NCBI RefSeq assembly: GCF_020379485.1
Contig: NC_063439.1
Span: 22,630,098 to 22,694,097, forward strand
DNA: 64,000 nt
Origin: Brassica napus
Taxonomy: Eukaryota; Streptophyta; Magnoliopsida; Brassicales; Brassicaceae
Reading direction: 5' to 3'
The notes beneath the pieces were generated by a model, which worked only from the letters and a program-made list of their open reading frames with translations, ran no database searches and was not told the DNA's origin. Positions 47,880 through 59,515 of the stretch are shown piece after piece. Each line of letters begins with the position of its first letter. Within the stretch, counting starts at the first letter, position 1. Position numbers and translations under genes: made by a program.

Positions 47880-48745
47880 TTTTAACTCAACCTAGATTCG
47901 ACCGGAAAAACTAAAATCGAATCCGAACTGTTATACAATAATATCCGAACGGGACTTATAAGCTTAGTACTTTGGTGTTTGGTTATAATCCGAACTGAAC
48001 TGACATCTGAACTGACATCTAAACTATCTAAATTAACTAAAAAGTATTCAAAATAACAATTAAAACAAATTAAAAAAATATTTTAAATATCCTAAAATAT
48101 CTAGATCATCTCAAAATATATAAAAACTTTAACATTTTTTTTTTTTTGCTGTTAAAAAAAAATATGTTAAAGTTTTTATATATTTTGAGATGATCTAGAT
48201 ATTTTAGGATATTTAAAATATTTTTTTAGTTTGTTTTAATTGTTATTTGAATACTTTTTAGTTAATTTAGATAGTTTAACTAATTTTTAATTAGATTTGT
48301 AAATAATTTCTATATTTTGAAAAAAAATTGTCAATTTTTAAGGTTTAAAAAAATATTTTTGAACGATTTTAAACATTAGTTACATCCGATCCGAACTGAA
48401 CCCGGAAGGAACCGAACCGAAACCAATCCGATAATTAGTAAAACCCAAACGGTACTTCTGAACATAATACCGAAAATCCAAAAATCTAAATTACCCGGAC
48501 CGAAACCGTATGGTCCACCAAACGCCATGCCTAGTATTAAATACAAATTCTAAGCTCGCGTTTAGTCTATAAAACTCCCCTAAAAATATGATATTTAATC
48601 TGACTTCTAATTCAAATTAACCTAAAACTGGAGCCAAATCAAAACCAAAATTATTCGAACCGAAAACTAAAAAAAAACAAACTACTTCTAAATATTCGAA
48701 TGAATTACAAACCGAAATCGAGAACCGAAAACCGAATGTGCAGGG
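47880..48745. repeat. Degenerate 'CCGAACC' repeat block containing a hairpin
   Basis: Drifting words such as AATCCGAACTG, AACCGAACCG and ATATCCGAAC at both ends surround the inverted repeat described separately. Similar blocks at 30.5, 34.4 and 37.9 kb indicate one dispersed family. Confidence 0.55.
48021..48277. repeat. Near-perfect inverted repeat: 115-bp arms, tiny loop
   Basis: The left arm (48021-48135) and right arm (about 48164-48277) are reverse complements with one single-base gap and one mismatch by my alignment. Landmarks are ATCTAGATCATCTCAAAATA on the left and its inverse on the right. The centre is a T-run/A-run pair around GCTG (about 48136-48163). It would fold into a long hairpin. 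Confidence 0.95.
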
Positions 48746-49503
48746 GTAAAACCCTGACAATAGCAAATAAAAGGTCCACAGCACAAATTGATGTTTTAGT
48801 GATCAGACTACGTAAAGCCGAGGGGGGAGGGGGGGGGGGGGCAATTGTATACAATTAAAAAATAATTTGACGATTTTGCGATAAATGAATAACTGTGGGA
48901 GTCAAATTCACAAAAGAAAAATTCAAAACTGTTGGTTGCCAACAAAATCAAATTGGTTGGTTGGTTTGTTGGATATCATATAATCGACGGGAGCTTCTGA
49001 CACAAGACAGGAAGACCTAGCTAGAGCTACTCTTCTGCTTTTTTTACTAGTTTCAAAAGAAGAGAAGAAACAGAAGACACATCTCATGTCACGTGCTCTC
49101 TCTCTCTCTCTCGAAATACAAGTTTGTAATCAAAATCACGCGCCTTTTCTCTCTGAAAACCCGTTTGCAGTTTCACTTGGCCTCTCTCTCTTTCCCGAGA
49201 CCCGTCCCCAAGGATCTCTGTATGTATGCGTCTTCATATCTCTTTTATCTGTTTACTCATTCCCCTTCTCTGATTCATACCCACTTTTCTTCTATTATCT
49301 TCACATTCGTTAGGTTTTTGATGTTTGAACCTCGACAAGTTTTCCTTTTTAGTTACAGTTTTGAATTTCCAAAGTTCGAATTTCCCCTGCAATTGCTTTA
49401 GCTTAGCAACTTTGTGTCCCCTAGGATTTAGGATTCTTTTGTCATGTGTTAACACTCAGACAACACTTTCTTCTTCTTCAGAGTGTTTGTAGAGAAAGAC
49501 ATA
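48746..49503. promoter_or_regulatory. Upstream and leader region of the EFR3-like gene
   Basis: A G-rich run (GGGGGGAGG followed by more than ten G, about 48824-48841) lies far upstream. A CT-rich, leader-like region (49090-49320) with a CT repeat precedes the start codon, probably with a 5' UTR intron ending just before 49504. Confidence 0.4.
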
Positions 49504-52500
49504 ATGGGGTTTATCTCAAGGACTGTTTTTCCAGCGTGCGAGCGTGTCTTCGTTTGTTGTCCTGCTCTCGGGCCGAGGTCTCTACATCCCGTCAAGCGTT
49601 ACAAGATACTCCTCCTCGACATCTTCCCCAAATCCCCTGTAAGCCTTTCCTTCCACCACCTTATTTGATTAAAGTTTCCACTTTTTCAATCTTTGCTTCT
49701 GAGCATCTCTCTTTGTGTGTTATTTGTAACAACTTAATATGCGGCATATAAGTTTTGATTTGTGGATTTAAAAACGTGCTTGGCTACTTTAATGGTCTCT
49801 CTGTAGGATGGTGCACCAAATGAGAGAAAGATTGTCAAATTATGCGAGTATGCTGCCAAAAACCCAGTCCATATCCCCAAGGTATAGTTTTTTTTCTCTC
49901 TTTTGAATCTTACTACTTATTAGTTGATAAGGTGGAGTCTTGTGCATTGCTAAGTGTTTGTTATGTGGCTGTCACAGATTGCTAAGTGTCTTGAAAAGAT
50001 GTGTTACAAGGACCTTCGATCCCACCAGATGAAGTTCATCATTATTGTCACTGAGGCTTACAACAACATGCTTTTCCATTGCAAGGCTCAGATGTAAACC
50101 TTTCTATTATCCAATGCACAAAAACTTATATATTTGGATCATTCTTAACTTTTTTTACTAACACACGTGTATTTTTTTCCCTCTTATTTTAAGGGCTTAT
50201 TTCGCTATGAGTTTGCTGAATGTGGTTACAGAACTACTTGTCAATTCAAAGCAGGACACACCAACCATTCTTGGATGCCAGACACTGACAAGGTTCATTT
50301 ACAGTCAGGTAAAATCCTAGTTGGAGATTTTGACATATTTAATAAGTTAATGGCTTCAACACTTATGCTACTCCATGTTGAAAATGTGAAGTATCTCACT
50401 CTTCATCTGGTACGAATAAATAGGTTGATGGAACTTACACGCACAGCATTGAAAAATTCGCGCGTAAAGTTTGCTCATTGTCTCGTGAAGAAGGTGATGA
50501 ACATCAAAAGCGGTGCCTGAGAGCATCTGGCCTGCAATGCCTTTCAGCGATGGTACTACAACCTGGTTCTTTTCCATCTTCCAAAAAGTTTCTATCCGGT
50601 TTTAATCATGTTTGTATCTTCATCAGGTGTGGTTTATGGGAGAGTTTTCACATATCTTTGCCGCTGTTGATGAGATTGTACATGCCATTCTTGATAATTA
50701 CGAGGCAGGCATGATCGTTCAGACCAATGAAGATAAAGAAGAGCAAAAAAACTGTAACTGGGGGAATGAAGTGATCAGATGTGAAGGCCGAGGAGCAGGA
50801 GTCAGACCGAAAACTGCAAGAAAAGATCCGGCTCTATTGACTAAGTAACTAACTCTATCCTCTAATTTTTGCTGTCACTTTTTTTGTTTGTTTTCAGTCA
50901 GTTACTTAAGTGTTGATTGTTTCAGAGAACAGACTGAGACACCCAAAGTTTGGGCACAGATTTGTCTCCAGAGGATGGTTGATCTGGCTAAAGAAAGCAC
51001 AACTCTGCGGCAGATCTTGGATCATATGCTTAGCTATTTTACCTCTAGACGCCAATGGACTACTCCAAACGGTCTGGCCATGATAGTTCTGTCTGATGCA
51101 ACATACTTGATGGAAACCTCTGGTAATGTACTTTGTCCCTTGTCTTTTCTGTTAGAACATAGCTTTTTTTGTCTCACAGTTATGTTTCTTTATATGTCAG
51201 GGACTCAGCAGTTAGTGTTATCGTCTGTTGTACGTCATCTTGACAACAAGCATGTCGCCAGTGATCCTGAACTCAAGGCTTATATCGTACAAGTCGCTGG
51301 CTGTCTAGCAAAGCTGATCAGGACCAGCTCGTACCTTAGGGAGATAAGTTTTGTTAAAGACTTGTGCCGGCATCTGAGGAAAAGCTTCCAGGCAGCATCG
51401 AGATCTATTGGAGAAAAGGAACTCAACTTGAACGTGATGCTTCAAAACTCTATTGAAGACTGTCTGCGGGAGATAGCCAAAGGAGTTGGTGGTAATACAC
51501 AGGCGTTGTTCGATATGATGGCTGTTTTACTCGAGCAGCTTCCTTCTTCAGGAGTTGTTGTTTCACGTGCAGCTGTTGGATCACTGTTGGTTCTCGCTCA
51601 TGCATTATCGCCATCTATGCGTTCACAACAGGCTTTCTCAGACGCACTTCTTGACGCGCTTCTAAAAGCAATGCTGCATCCAAATGTGGAAACTCGTGTG
51701 GGAGCGCATGAAATATTCTCTGTGATTCTCTTGCCAAGTTCTGGTCAATCTCAAGCTGGACTTGCATCAGTGAGGAGTGATACAACCTCCACGTTTACAT
51801 CTATCGCTGCTAGATTAGACAAGCTTAGAAAGGAGAAGGATGGGGTCAAGACTGAGAAGAACGGTTATAATAATAATACTCACGAGGATCTTAAGAGCTA
51901 CAAATCTTCCCCAAACTTTCACAAGTTGAATTCCATGATTGATGGGAATCTAGCTGATACGGTAACGTTTTCTTTTGGTTACAACTGGATATTATAAGCT
52001 AAGGGACCATTACATGGTAATGCAATCGTCTGATACTATATTGTGATGCAGTTACCATCAGTGATGAAGTTTACTGAAGATCAAATCGGGCAATTGTTAT
52101 CTTCATTTTGGATACAATCAACGCTCTCTGATATATCACCTTCAAACGTTGAAGCTATTGCTCATTCTTTCAGCTTGGTGCTTCTTTCCTTGCGACTAAA
52201 GGTCAGTATAAAGTTTTCAATATTTTTCATTTTAATAGAGGAAAAGTCTATACTTGAGCCTCTCATGATAATTTTAAAATGCAGAATACAAATGACGGGC
52301 TTGTTGTTCGAGCCTTCCAGCTTCTCTTCTCACTGAGGAATCTTTCTTTGGACCTTAATAATGGTACTGATCGATGATACTCTCTTGAACTGATCAAAGA
52401 TTGAGAAATCTCTTTATGTGCATTCAAAATTTTCCTCATTGCCAGGCACATTATCGACGGTTTGCAAGCGGTTGATCCTTGCTTTATCCACAAGTACGCT

Positions 52501-53888
52501 GATGTTCGCTGCCAAAATATATCAAATTCCTCATATCTGTGAAGTGTTGAAGGGTCAACTTCCTGGTGAAGTGAGTTTGTTCTCAGTGTGTTATTTCAGT
52601 TATTATATTTTTCCATGGAGTTTGTGTATAACTTGATCATGTGCTCAAAATGTTTCAGGTAGATCCGTATCTCTTCATTGGCGATGACTTGCTACTTCAC
52701 GTAAGAACAAATGCAAATATGAAAGATTTTGGATCCTCAGGAGATAACCAGATGGCTACTTCGATGTTGTTTGAGATGAGAAGCAAAGTAGAACTGTCCA
52801 ACACTATCATAACCGATATTGTGGCAAAACATCTATCTAAGAGTATAAAGGTAAAGCTCTAAATTGTATTAAACCTGGTGTTTCTTGTGCTGATTTAACG
52901 TTACATGTATTCTCTTTGTTAAGCTCGACGAAGCTGATGTGAAGATGCAACTCTCTGAGCCATTCACACCTGATGATGCTTTCATGTTTGGTTCACGGCC
53001 TATGATTGAGCTTGAACCAAACAAAAGCATCTCTAAGGAATCGCTGCCCTTCGATGAGGTAGAGTATTCTCTCAAGTCTCAAGAGTCGAGAACCAGATTG
53101 AATTTTCTTTAAGACTTGGATGTTAAATATTATTATCTTACGCTTGTGTTACTATATTACAGGACGTACATGCAGGTTCAGTGGTTGAGGACGAAGTGAC
53201 GAGTGAACTCTCTGTACGTTTTCAACCAAGAGGGTCCCCTTCATCATCTATTCCTCAAGTTATCAGCATTGACCAGCTCATGGAATCTGTAAGTGTAGAC
53301 CGTATTCGACATAAGTTAGAAACTGGTTGATGTAGATATTGTATCTTCTTATCATTGGTTGGTTCATAAATTTGTTTGTCTAGGCCCTTGAGGTGGCTGC
53401 TGGTCAAGTGGTTGTCTCATCTGTCTCCACTTCTCCGCTTCCTTACGACACAATGACAAACCGCTGCGAAACCTTTGGGACTGGGACAAGGCAGAAGATC
53501 TCAAAGTGGTTGGCCACCGAGAACCGCCAGGTGAATGGGCTCTACAGAAATTCATTAGAGGAGTCATGTGCGCTTGAAAAGGTATCTTTCAACCTATCAA
53601 AGCAGACAAATATTAATATTGCATCTAAAAGAACCTACTTCAGTCTCGCTACACTTAATGTACTCTTGTCCTCAATAATGAAGAGAAAGGTCTTTTAACT
53701 TTATGATCCCATATGTGGCCTAGTCAAGAGAAAAACGTTGAAACTCTTATCATTTGAGAAAGGTCTTATAACATATGAGTATTAATGTTATACAGGTAAC
53801 AGAAGATAATAGGAGAGAATCGTGGTCCATGATGAGTCTGCCTCCAACTAGTCCCTTTGACAATTTCCTCAAAGCAGCAGGAAGATGA
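49504..53888 (+). CDS. EFR3-like plasma membrane scaffold (At5g26850-like)
   Basis: Sixteen exons, from 49504-49638 to 53796-53888, give 947 residues in one frame. The N-terminus MGFISRTVFPACERVFVCCP has a Cys cluster of the kind that is palmitoylated in yeast and animal EFR3. It is followed by ARM/HEAT-like helices (YKDLRSHQMKFIIIVTEAY onward) and a long acidic, Ser-rich C-terminus with FTPDDAFMFGSRPMIEL. EFR3 proteins anchor phosphatidylinositol 4-kinase complexes at the plasma membrane; plant members include rice SEMI-ROLLED LEAF2. Exon boundaries were set by GT/AG and frame. No disruption seen. The plant function is by family. Confidence 0.85.
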
Positions 53889-54277
53889 TTCAATTAAACT
53901 TAGATGAATACTAAACTCTCACGTAGATATTAGCACTATTGATATGGGGTTTTGTAGAGCTAACTATCTAGGCCAAGCACACAGCGTGTAATGATTTAGA
54001 ATCAGTAGTTGAAAACCATTTGCGTTCTTGTCTTAAATGGAAGTTTAATTTTAATCATCAAAACTTGAGCTACTAATGAACGAGACCGACCCTAAACGAC
54101 ACCGTTTGGTCATCTCTGTTCCTATAAAGCTGAGATTTTGCGTCGTGGGGGTTTATGAAGGGCTTTGATACTAACCTCCGTCTCCAAGCTTCTCCACAAC
54201 TCTCAAATGTTTTCTTGCCTAAAAAGCTAAGCGTAACAAACCTCAACTTCAGATCCTCTTCCTCTTCCTCTCCAGCA
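53889..54277 (+). promoter_or_regulatory. LON1 promoter, core motif, TATA and upstream in-frame AUG
   Basis: AAACGACACCGTTT (54094-54107) is an inverted CGAC/CGTT motif like the one before the mS41-like gene. A TATA-like CCTATAAAG lies at 54121-54129. An in-frame ATG at 54155 is only about 33 bases below it, so many transcripts would start at or after that AUG and use the one at 54278. Confidence 0.5.
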
Positions 54278-57200
54278 ATGTTGAAGCTTTTCTCTTCTCG
54301 AGTCCACCATCTGACTCCGGCGATTCGTCCCGGGCCCCGCGCAGTGGAGTCTCCGCTGTTCAAAGCGCTGAGTCAGCTCACCGGGTTGAATCGGAGATCG
54401 AGTTCCCTGGGTCACCGTGTTTTCTTCTGCTCCGATAGCGCGTCTGACGCAGAGGCGGCGGCGGCTGAGGTAGCTGAGGCCGAGGCTGAGGTAGCTGATT
54501 CGAAATCTTCGTCAGCGATTGTGTCCACTAACCCTAGACCGGAGGATTGTTTAACGGTTAGCTCAATTTGTACTCAAAGGCTCGGTTTTTTTTTTGTTGT
54601 TGTTCCCTGGGAAATGCGTAAAGGTTGTGACTTTATTGGATCGTTGGTTAATTCAACCTCATTCTTGTTGAAATGAATTTTAAAGTTGTAAGCTTTAGTT
54701 ATATTCAAGTGGGCTAGATTGTGTTGTTTGTAAGTGTAATGACTTGGATGCTGGTAATGAGATGCTTTTCGTCTTTGTTCTATTTAATGGGAGGGGGATT
54801 TGAAGCATCCACGGTGGTTTTGTATTGCGTAGATAGCGTTTTTGAATCTGGATTTGAGCAAAACTAGTGGCTTTTGTGAGCTTTGTAACATCGGCTTTTA
54901 TGTTTCTCTTTGTTTAATTGCAGGTTCTAGCATTGCCGGTGCCGCATAGGCCTCTTTTTCCTGGGTTTTACATGCCAATCTATGTCAAGGTTTGCCTATT
55001 CATTTCATCCTTTTTATGGCCTTAGTGCATTATACAAAGCATGTGTCTTGTTTAGACCTCGTACATCTTATCGAATTCTCTCTGAATTGAAGTGATAGTC
55101 TTAGCACTAGACTCTGGTATTTCTTGTGTTTATTAGAGCCAGGGTCATTGATTATCCTAGACTCCTAGTTACAAGAAAAACTGGAGAGAAATGAGTTGAA
55201 AACCACGTATAATGTGAAATGCCTACTGGTTGTATTGCTGCATATAAGATAATTTTTAGCTGCATTTGATGCATAAATGTTGATTTGGAACCTCTTTCTT
55301 TTGTATTGTAATATTTCCGGCATGAGTCATTTGATGAGTTTGGACAGTTAGCTGAAACTACTTATCTCCAGCCATAGCGATAACCTTATCTTTGGTTATG
55401 GGAGTTGTCATATTTTACGTCTCTGACCTTGGCCTGGGAGATGTCAGATATTTCTGGTCTCTGACCAGCATGTGCTTTATACTTTTTTTCAGGATCCTAA
55501 AGTACTCGCAGCCTTACAAGAGAGCAGAAGAAGACAAGCTCCATATGCTGGAGCTTTCCTTTTGAAGGATGCCCCATCAACTGATTCATCTTCAAGCACC
55601 GAGACAGAGAAAAACATTAATGAGCTGAAAGGAAAAGATTTGCTTGAACGGCTTCACGAAGTTGGCACACTTGCTCAGGTATCGTGTTGCTGTGTCTGTT
55701 TGGTGTCCAAGTGATAAAATCATTAGACATGACTAGCATTACGATTTCCCTGCTGATTTTCCAGATTTCAAGTATCCAAGGGGACCAAGTTATCCTCGTT
55801 GGTCACAGACGGCTTCGCATAACAGAGATGGTAAGTGGGTAGAGTATCATGTTTCACATGTGTTCTTTGGTTTATCAAGTCACTTCTTTAATGGAGAAAG
55901 TTGTGTCATTTATTCAGGTGAGTGAAGAACCACTTACGGTCAAAGTCGATCATCTTAAGGTAAATTCTATGCTTTTTCCTCGTATGATGTAAAGACTTCT
56001 GTTTGGTTCTCCTTTTCCAATTTCTGTAAAGCATGAACCTTTTTTCTTTTTTGCAGGATAAGCCGTTTGACATGGACGATGATGTCATCAAGGCAACATC
56101 CTTTGAAGTTATTTCAACGCTTAGGGATGTGTTAAAGACAAGCTCACTCTGGAGAGATCACGTCCAGACATATACCCAGGTATGTTCATGATTTTTCACT
56201 TGCGCAGGTAAAAAAGTTTTAGGATACAAGTATCTTAGTTGATGATGTCTTTTAAATTTGTGTAGCATATAGGTGATTTCACTTATCCACGGTTAGCCGA
56301 TTTTGGAGCGGCAATATGTGGTGCAAATAGGCATCAAACTCAAGAAGTTCTTGAAGAACTGGATGTAAGTAGTTTCAATATTACTGCAACTGTATGGTAT
56401 TCGATGCTCGGTCAATCTCTCATCTCTTTTATTCTTGATCCAGGTTCATAAACGGCTGCGGTTAACGCTGGAATTGATGAAAAAAGAAATGGAAATTAGC
56501 AAGATTCAGGTATTTCATTTTATTACATTCTTGTGTGTTACAACTAAGGAGCTACTTATCCGATAGCTGTTTGATGTGAATAGATACTTATGTTTTGAGC
56601 CTTTTACAGGAAACCATAGCAAAAGCAATTGAAGACAAAATTAGCGGTGAGCAACGCCGTTACTTGCTAAATGAGCAGCTCAAGGCTATAAAGAAGGTAT
56701 TCTTCGGTCCGCTTCACAATTTTTTCTTGGTATATAGCGTATTTTTGAGAGATTCATTTTAATTCATAAAGTGATCCAATGCAGGAGCTTGGTGTGGAAA
56801 CAGATGACAAATCTGCACTGTCTGGTCAGTACTAACTGAAAAGTATCTTCAGTTCCATGTATTCATTTTAAATCATCATAAGAGATATATAATCTTACTG
56901 CCTTATGGATCACCATGCTGCATTCATGAAGCGTCAGAGTCTTTGGTATGATTCCGAACTGCAACTTATTGTCCCTTCTTTGCTGCAGGAAAGTTTAAGG
57001 AAAGGATTGAGCCTAATATTCCAGCGCATATATTACAAGTCATAGAAGAAGAGCTTACAAAACTGCAGCTGTTAGAGGCGAGTTCAAGCGAGTTTAACGT
57101 GACCCGTAACTACCTTGATTGGCTGACCATATTGCCTTGGGGAAATTACAGGTTTACTACTCTTGCTTTATCTTATATTTTTATTTTCTCAAGTACAGCA

Positions 57201-59515
57201 GTAAGTCTTATGGTATGAGAGAGACTGATAAAGATCATGGATGATTTATTCTCATCTTATGGCACCATTTATATTTGTTTTGTGTTAACAATTGAGGAGT
57301 TTGTTTATTAACTCTGCAGTGATGAAAACTTCGATGTTGTGCGGGCACAACAAATTCTTGACGAGGATCATTATGGCTTATCTGACGTAAAAGAAAGAAT
57401 ACTAGAGTTTATTGCAGTTGGAAGGCTTAGAGGCACTTCACAAGGTTTGAATTACTTAAACAGTAGTTGGGCCCCTTTATGATTTGATCTTGAATGATGA
57501 GAAAGAACCTGTCCTAGATTATAAACTGAGATTTGGGTAAATGTGTGACCAGGGAAAATCATCTGCCTCTCTGGCCCTCCTGGAGTAGGTAAAACTAGTA
57601 TTGGTCGTTCCATTGCACGTGCTCTTAATCGCAAATTTTTCCGGTTCTCTGTTGGAGGGTTAGGAGATGTCGCTGAGATTAAGGTATAACACTATCTCTT
57701 TGCTTGCAAATCTTTGTCAAACCTTTATTACTGAACTATGGCCCGACAAACAATAAACCATTCACGTAAAATAACATGTTTAGGGGCATCGTCGAACATA
57801 TGTTGGCGCCATGCCAGGAAAGATGGTGCAATGTCTTAAGAGCGTGGGGACAGCAAATCCTCTTGTTCTAATCGATGAGATTGATAAGGTAACAAAACTG
57901 TATAACCACTACTTAGCTTAAGTCAATTTTTTCTGCAAATGATATTGTTTTTATTTTCTCTCGGCAGCTTGGGAAAGGCCATGCTGGTGACCCGGCCAGT
58001 GCATTGTTGGAGCTTCTGGATCCAGAGCAAAACGCAAATTTTCTGGATCACTATCTCGACGTTACCATTGACCTATCAAAGGTTATTATTAATATGATCA
58101 GTGACCAATTAATGGAATACTATTTTGTTTCATGTGATTCTATTTAGTTGCTGATTCATTTCCCTGCAGGTTTTATTTGTGTGCACTGCAAATGTGATAG
58201 ACATGATTCCCAATCCTCTGCTAGACAGGATGGAGGTGATTAGTATTGCTGGATATATTACTGATGAGAAAGTTCACATCGCTAGAGACTATTTGGAAAA
58301 AAACGCACGTGGAGATTGTGGCATCAAGCCAGAACAGGTCTCACTCTCATCCTATTCTCCATTTGCCTCCAGTTTTCTCTTTGGATAGAACAAAGAGAGT
58401 TTGAGTAAATTGTCAAGGAACCACATACTTTCTTTGCAGGTTGATGTGAGTGATGCAGCTCTTCTTTCCTTGATAGAAAATTACTGCAGAGAAGCAGGTG
58501 TTAGGAATCTCCAGAAACAGATTGAGAAGATTTACCGTAAGGTAAATTTTTTGCTGCAAGACCATGGATTATTTGTTTACTCAATCCCTCAAAATCTAAC
58601 TTTTCTTTTGTAGATTGCTCTTAAACTAGTGCGCGAAGGAGCAGTCCCAGCAGAGCCTGCAGTTACAACCGATGTCGAAGAAGCTGAAATTGTGGCCAAG
58701 CTCGACGTTGAATCACCAGAGAAGGACGCTGCTAAAGAATCAAAGGAAGAGGAGGCTGAAACCAAGAAGATATCTGTTGAAAAAGTTATGATTGATGAAT
58801 CAAACCTTGCAGACTATGTTGGCAAACCTGTTTTCCACGCAGAAAAGATCTATGAGCCCACACCGGTTGGAGTTGTGATGGGTCTAGCTTGGACATCCAT
58901 GGGTGGTTCAACGTTGTACATAGAGACAACCGTTGTGGAGGAAGGAGATGGTAAAGGTGGACTGAATATAACGGGTCAGCTCGGCGATGTAATGAAAGAG
59001 AGCACACAAATTGCTCACACCGTCGCCAGAAAGATCTTGCTGGAGAAAGAACCAGAGAATCTGTTCTTTGCAAACTCCAAGCTTCATCTCCATGTTCCTG
59101 CGGGAGCCACCCCCAAGGACGGTCCAAGTGCAGGATGCACCATGATTACATCATTGCTATCACTTGCCATGAATAAACCTGTTAGAGAAGACCTTGCAAT
59201 GACCGGAGAAGTCACTTTAACCGGTAGAATTCTTCCTATTGGTGGGGTAAGTTAGTTAGTTACTCTGGACTTCTCTCATTCTATTAATGCTTTTTTGGGT
59301 TGCTGCAAGTTTCTTACTTAAAAACATTTCAGGTGAAGGAGAAAACCATAGCGGCGAGGCGGAGTCAGGTCAAGACTATCATATTTCCAGAGGCAAACCG
59401 GAGAGACTTTGAAGAGCTGGCGGAGAATGTGAAAGAAGGGCTTGATGTTCACTTTGTGGATGACTATGGAAAGATCTTCGAGCTTGCTTTTGGCTATGAC
59501 AAACAACAAGACTGA
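54278..59515 (+). CDS. LON1: Lon1 ATP-dependent protease, mitochondrial
   Basis: Nineteen exons, from 54278-54556 to 59333-59515, splice to 925 residues. Order: an Arg/Ser presequence ([12 protein letters not shown]), the Lon substrate-binding N-domain ([18 protein letters not shown]), coiled helices ([17 protein letters not shown]), the AAA+ module with Walker A GPPGVGKT (residues 455-462) and Walker B LVLIDEID, then the S16 protease domain with catalytic Ser826 in PKDGPSAG and Lys869 in the KEK motif of exon 19. Lon degrades damaged matrix proteins. An in-frame ATG 41 codons upstream (54155) would add a Ser-rich extension; alternative AUG use with dual organelle targeting has been described for Arabidopsis Lon1. 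The Lys-Glu-Lys I remember after IEPN in Arabidopsis is absent here. Otherwise intact. Confidence 0.95.

Noticed and set aside
58786..59127. 113-codon minus-strand frame
   Set aside because: Antisense of the LON1 protease exon.
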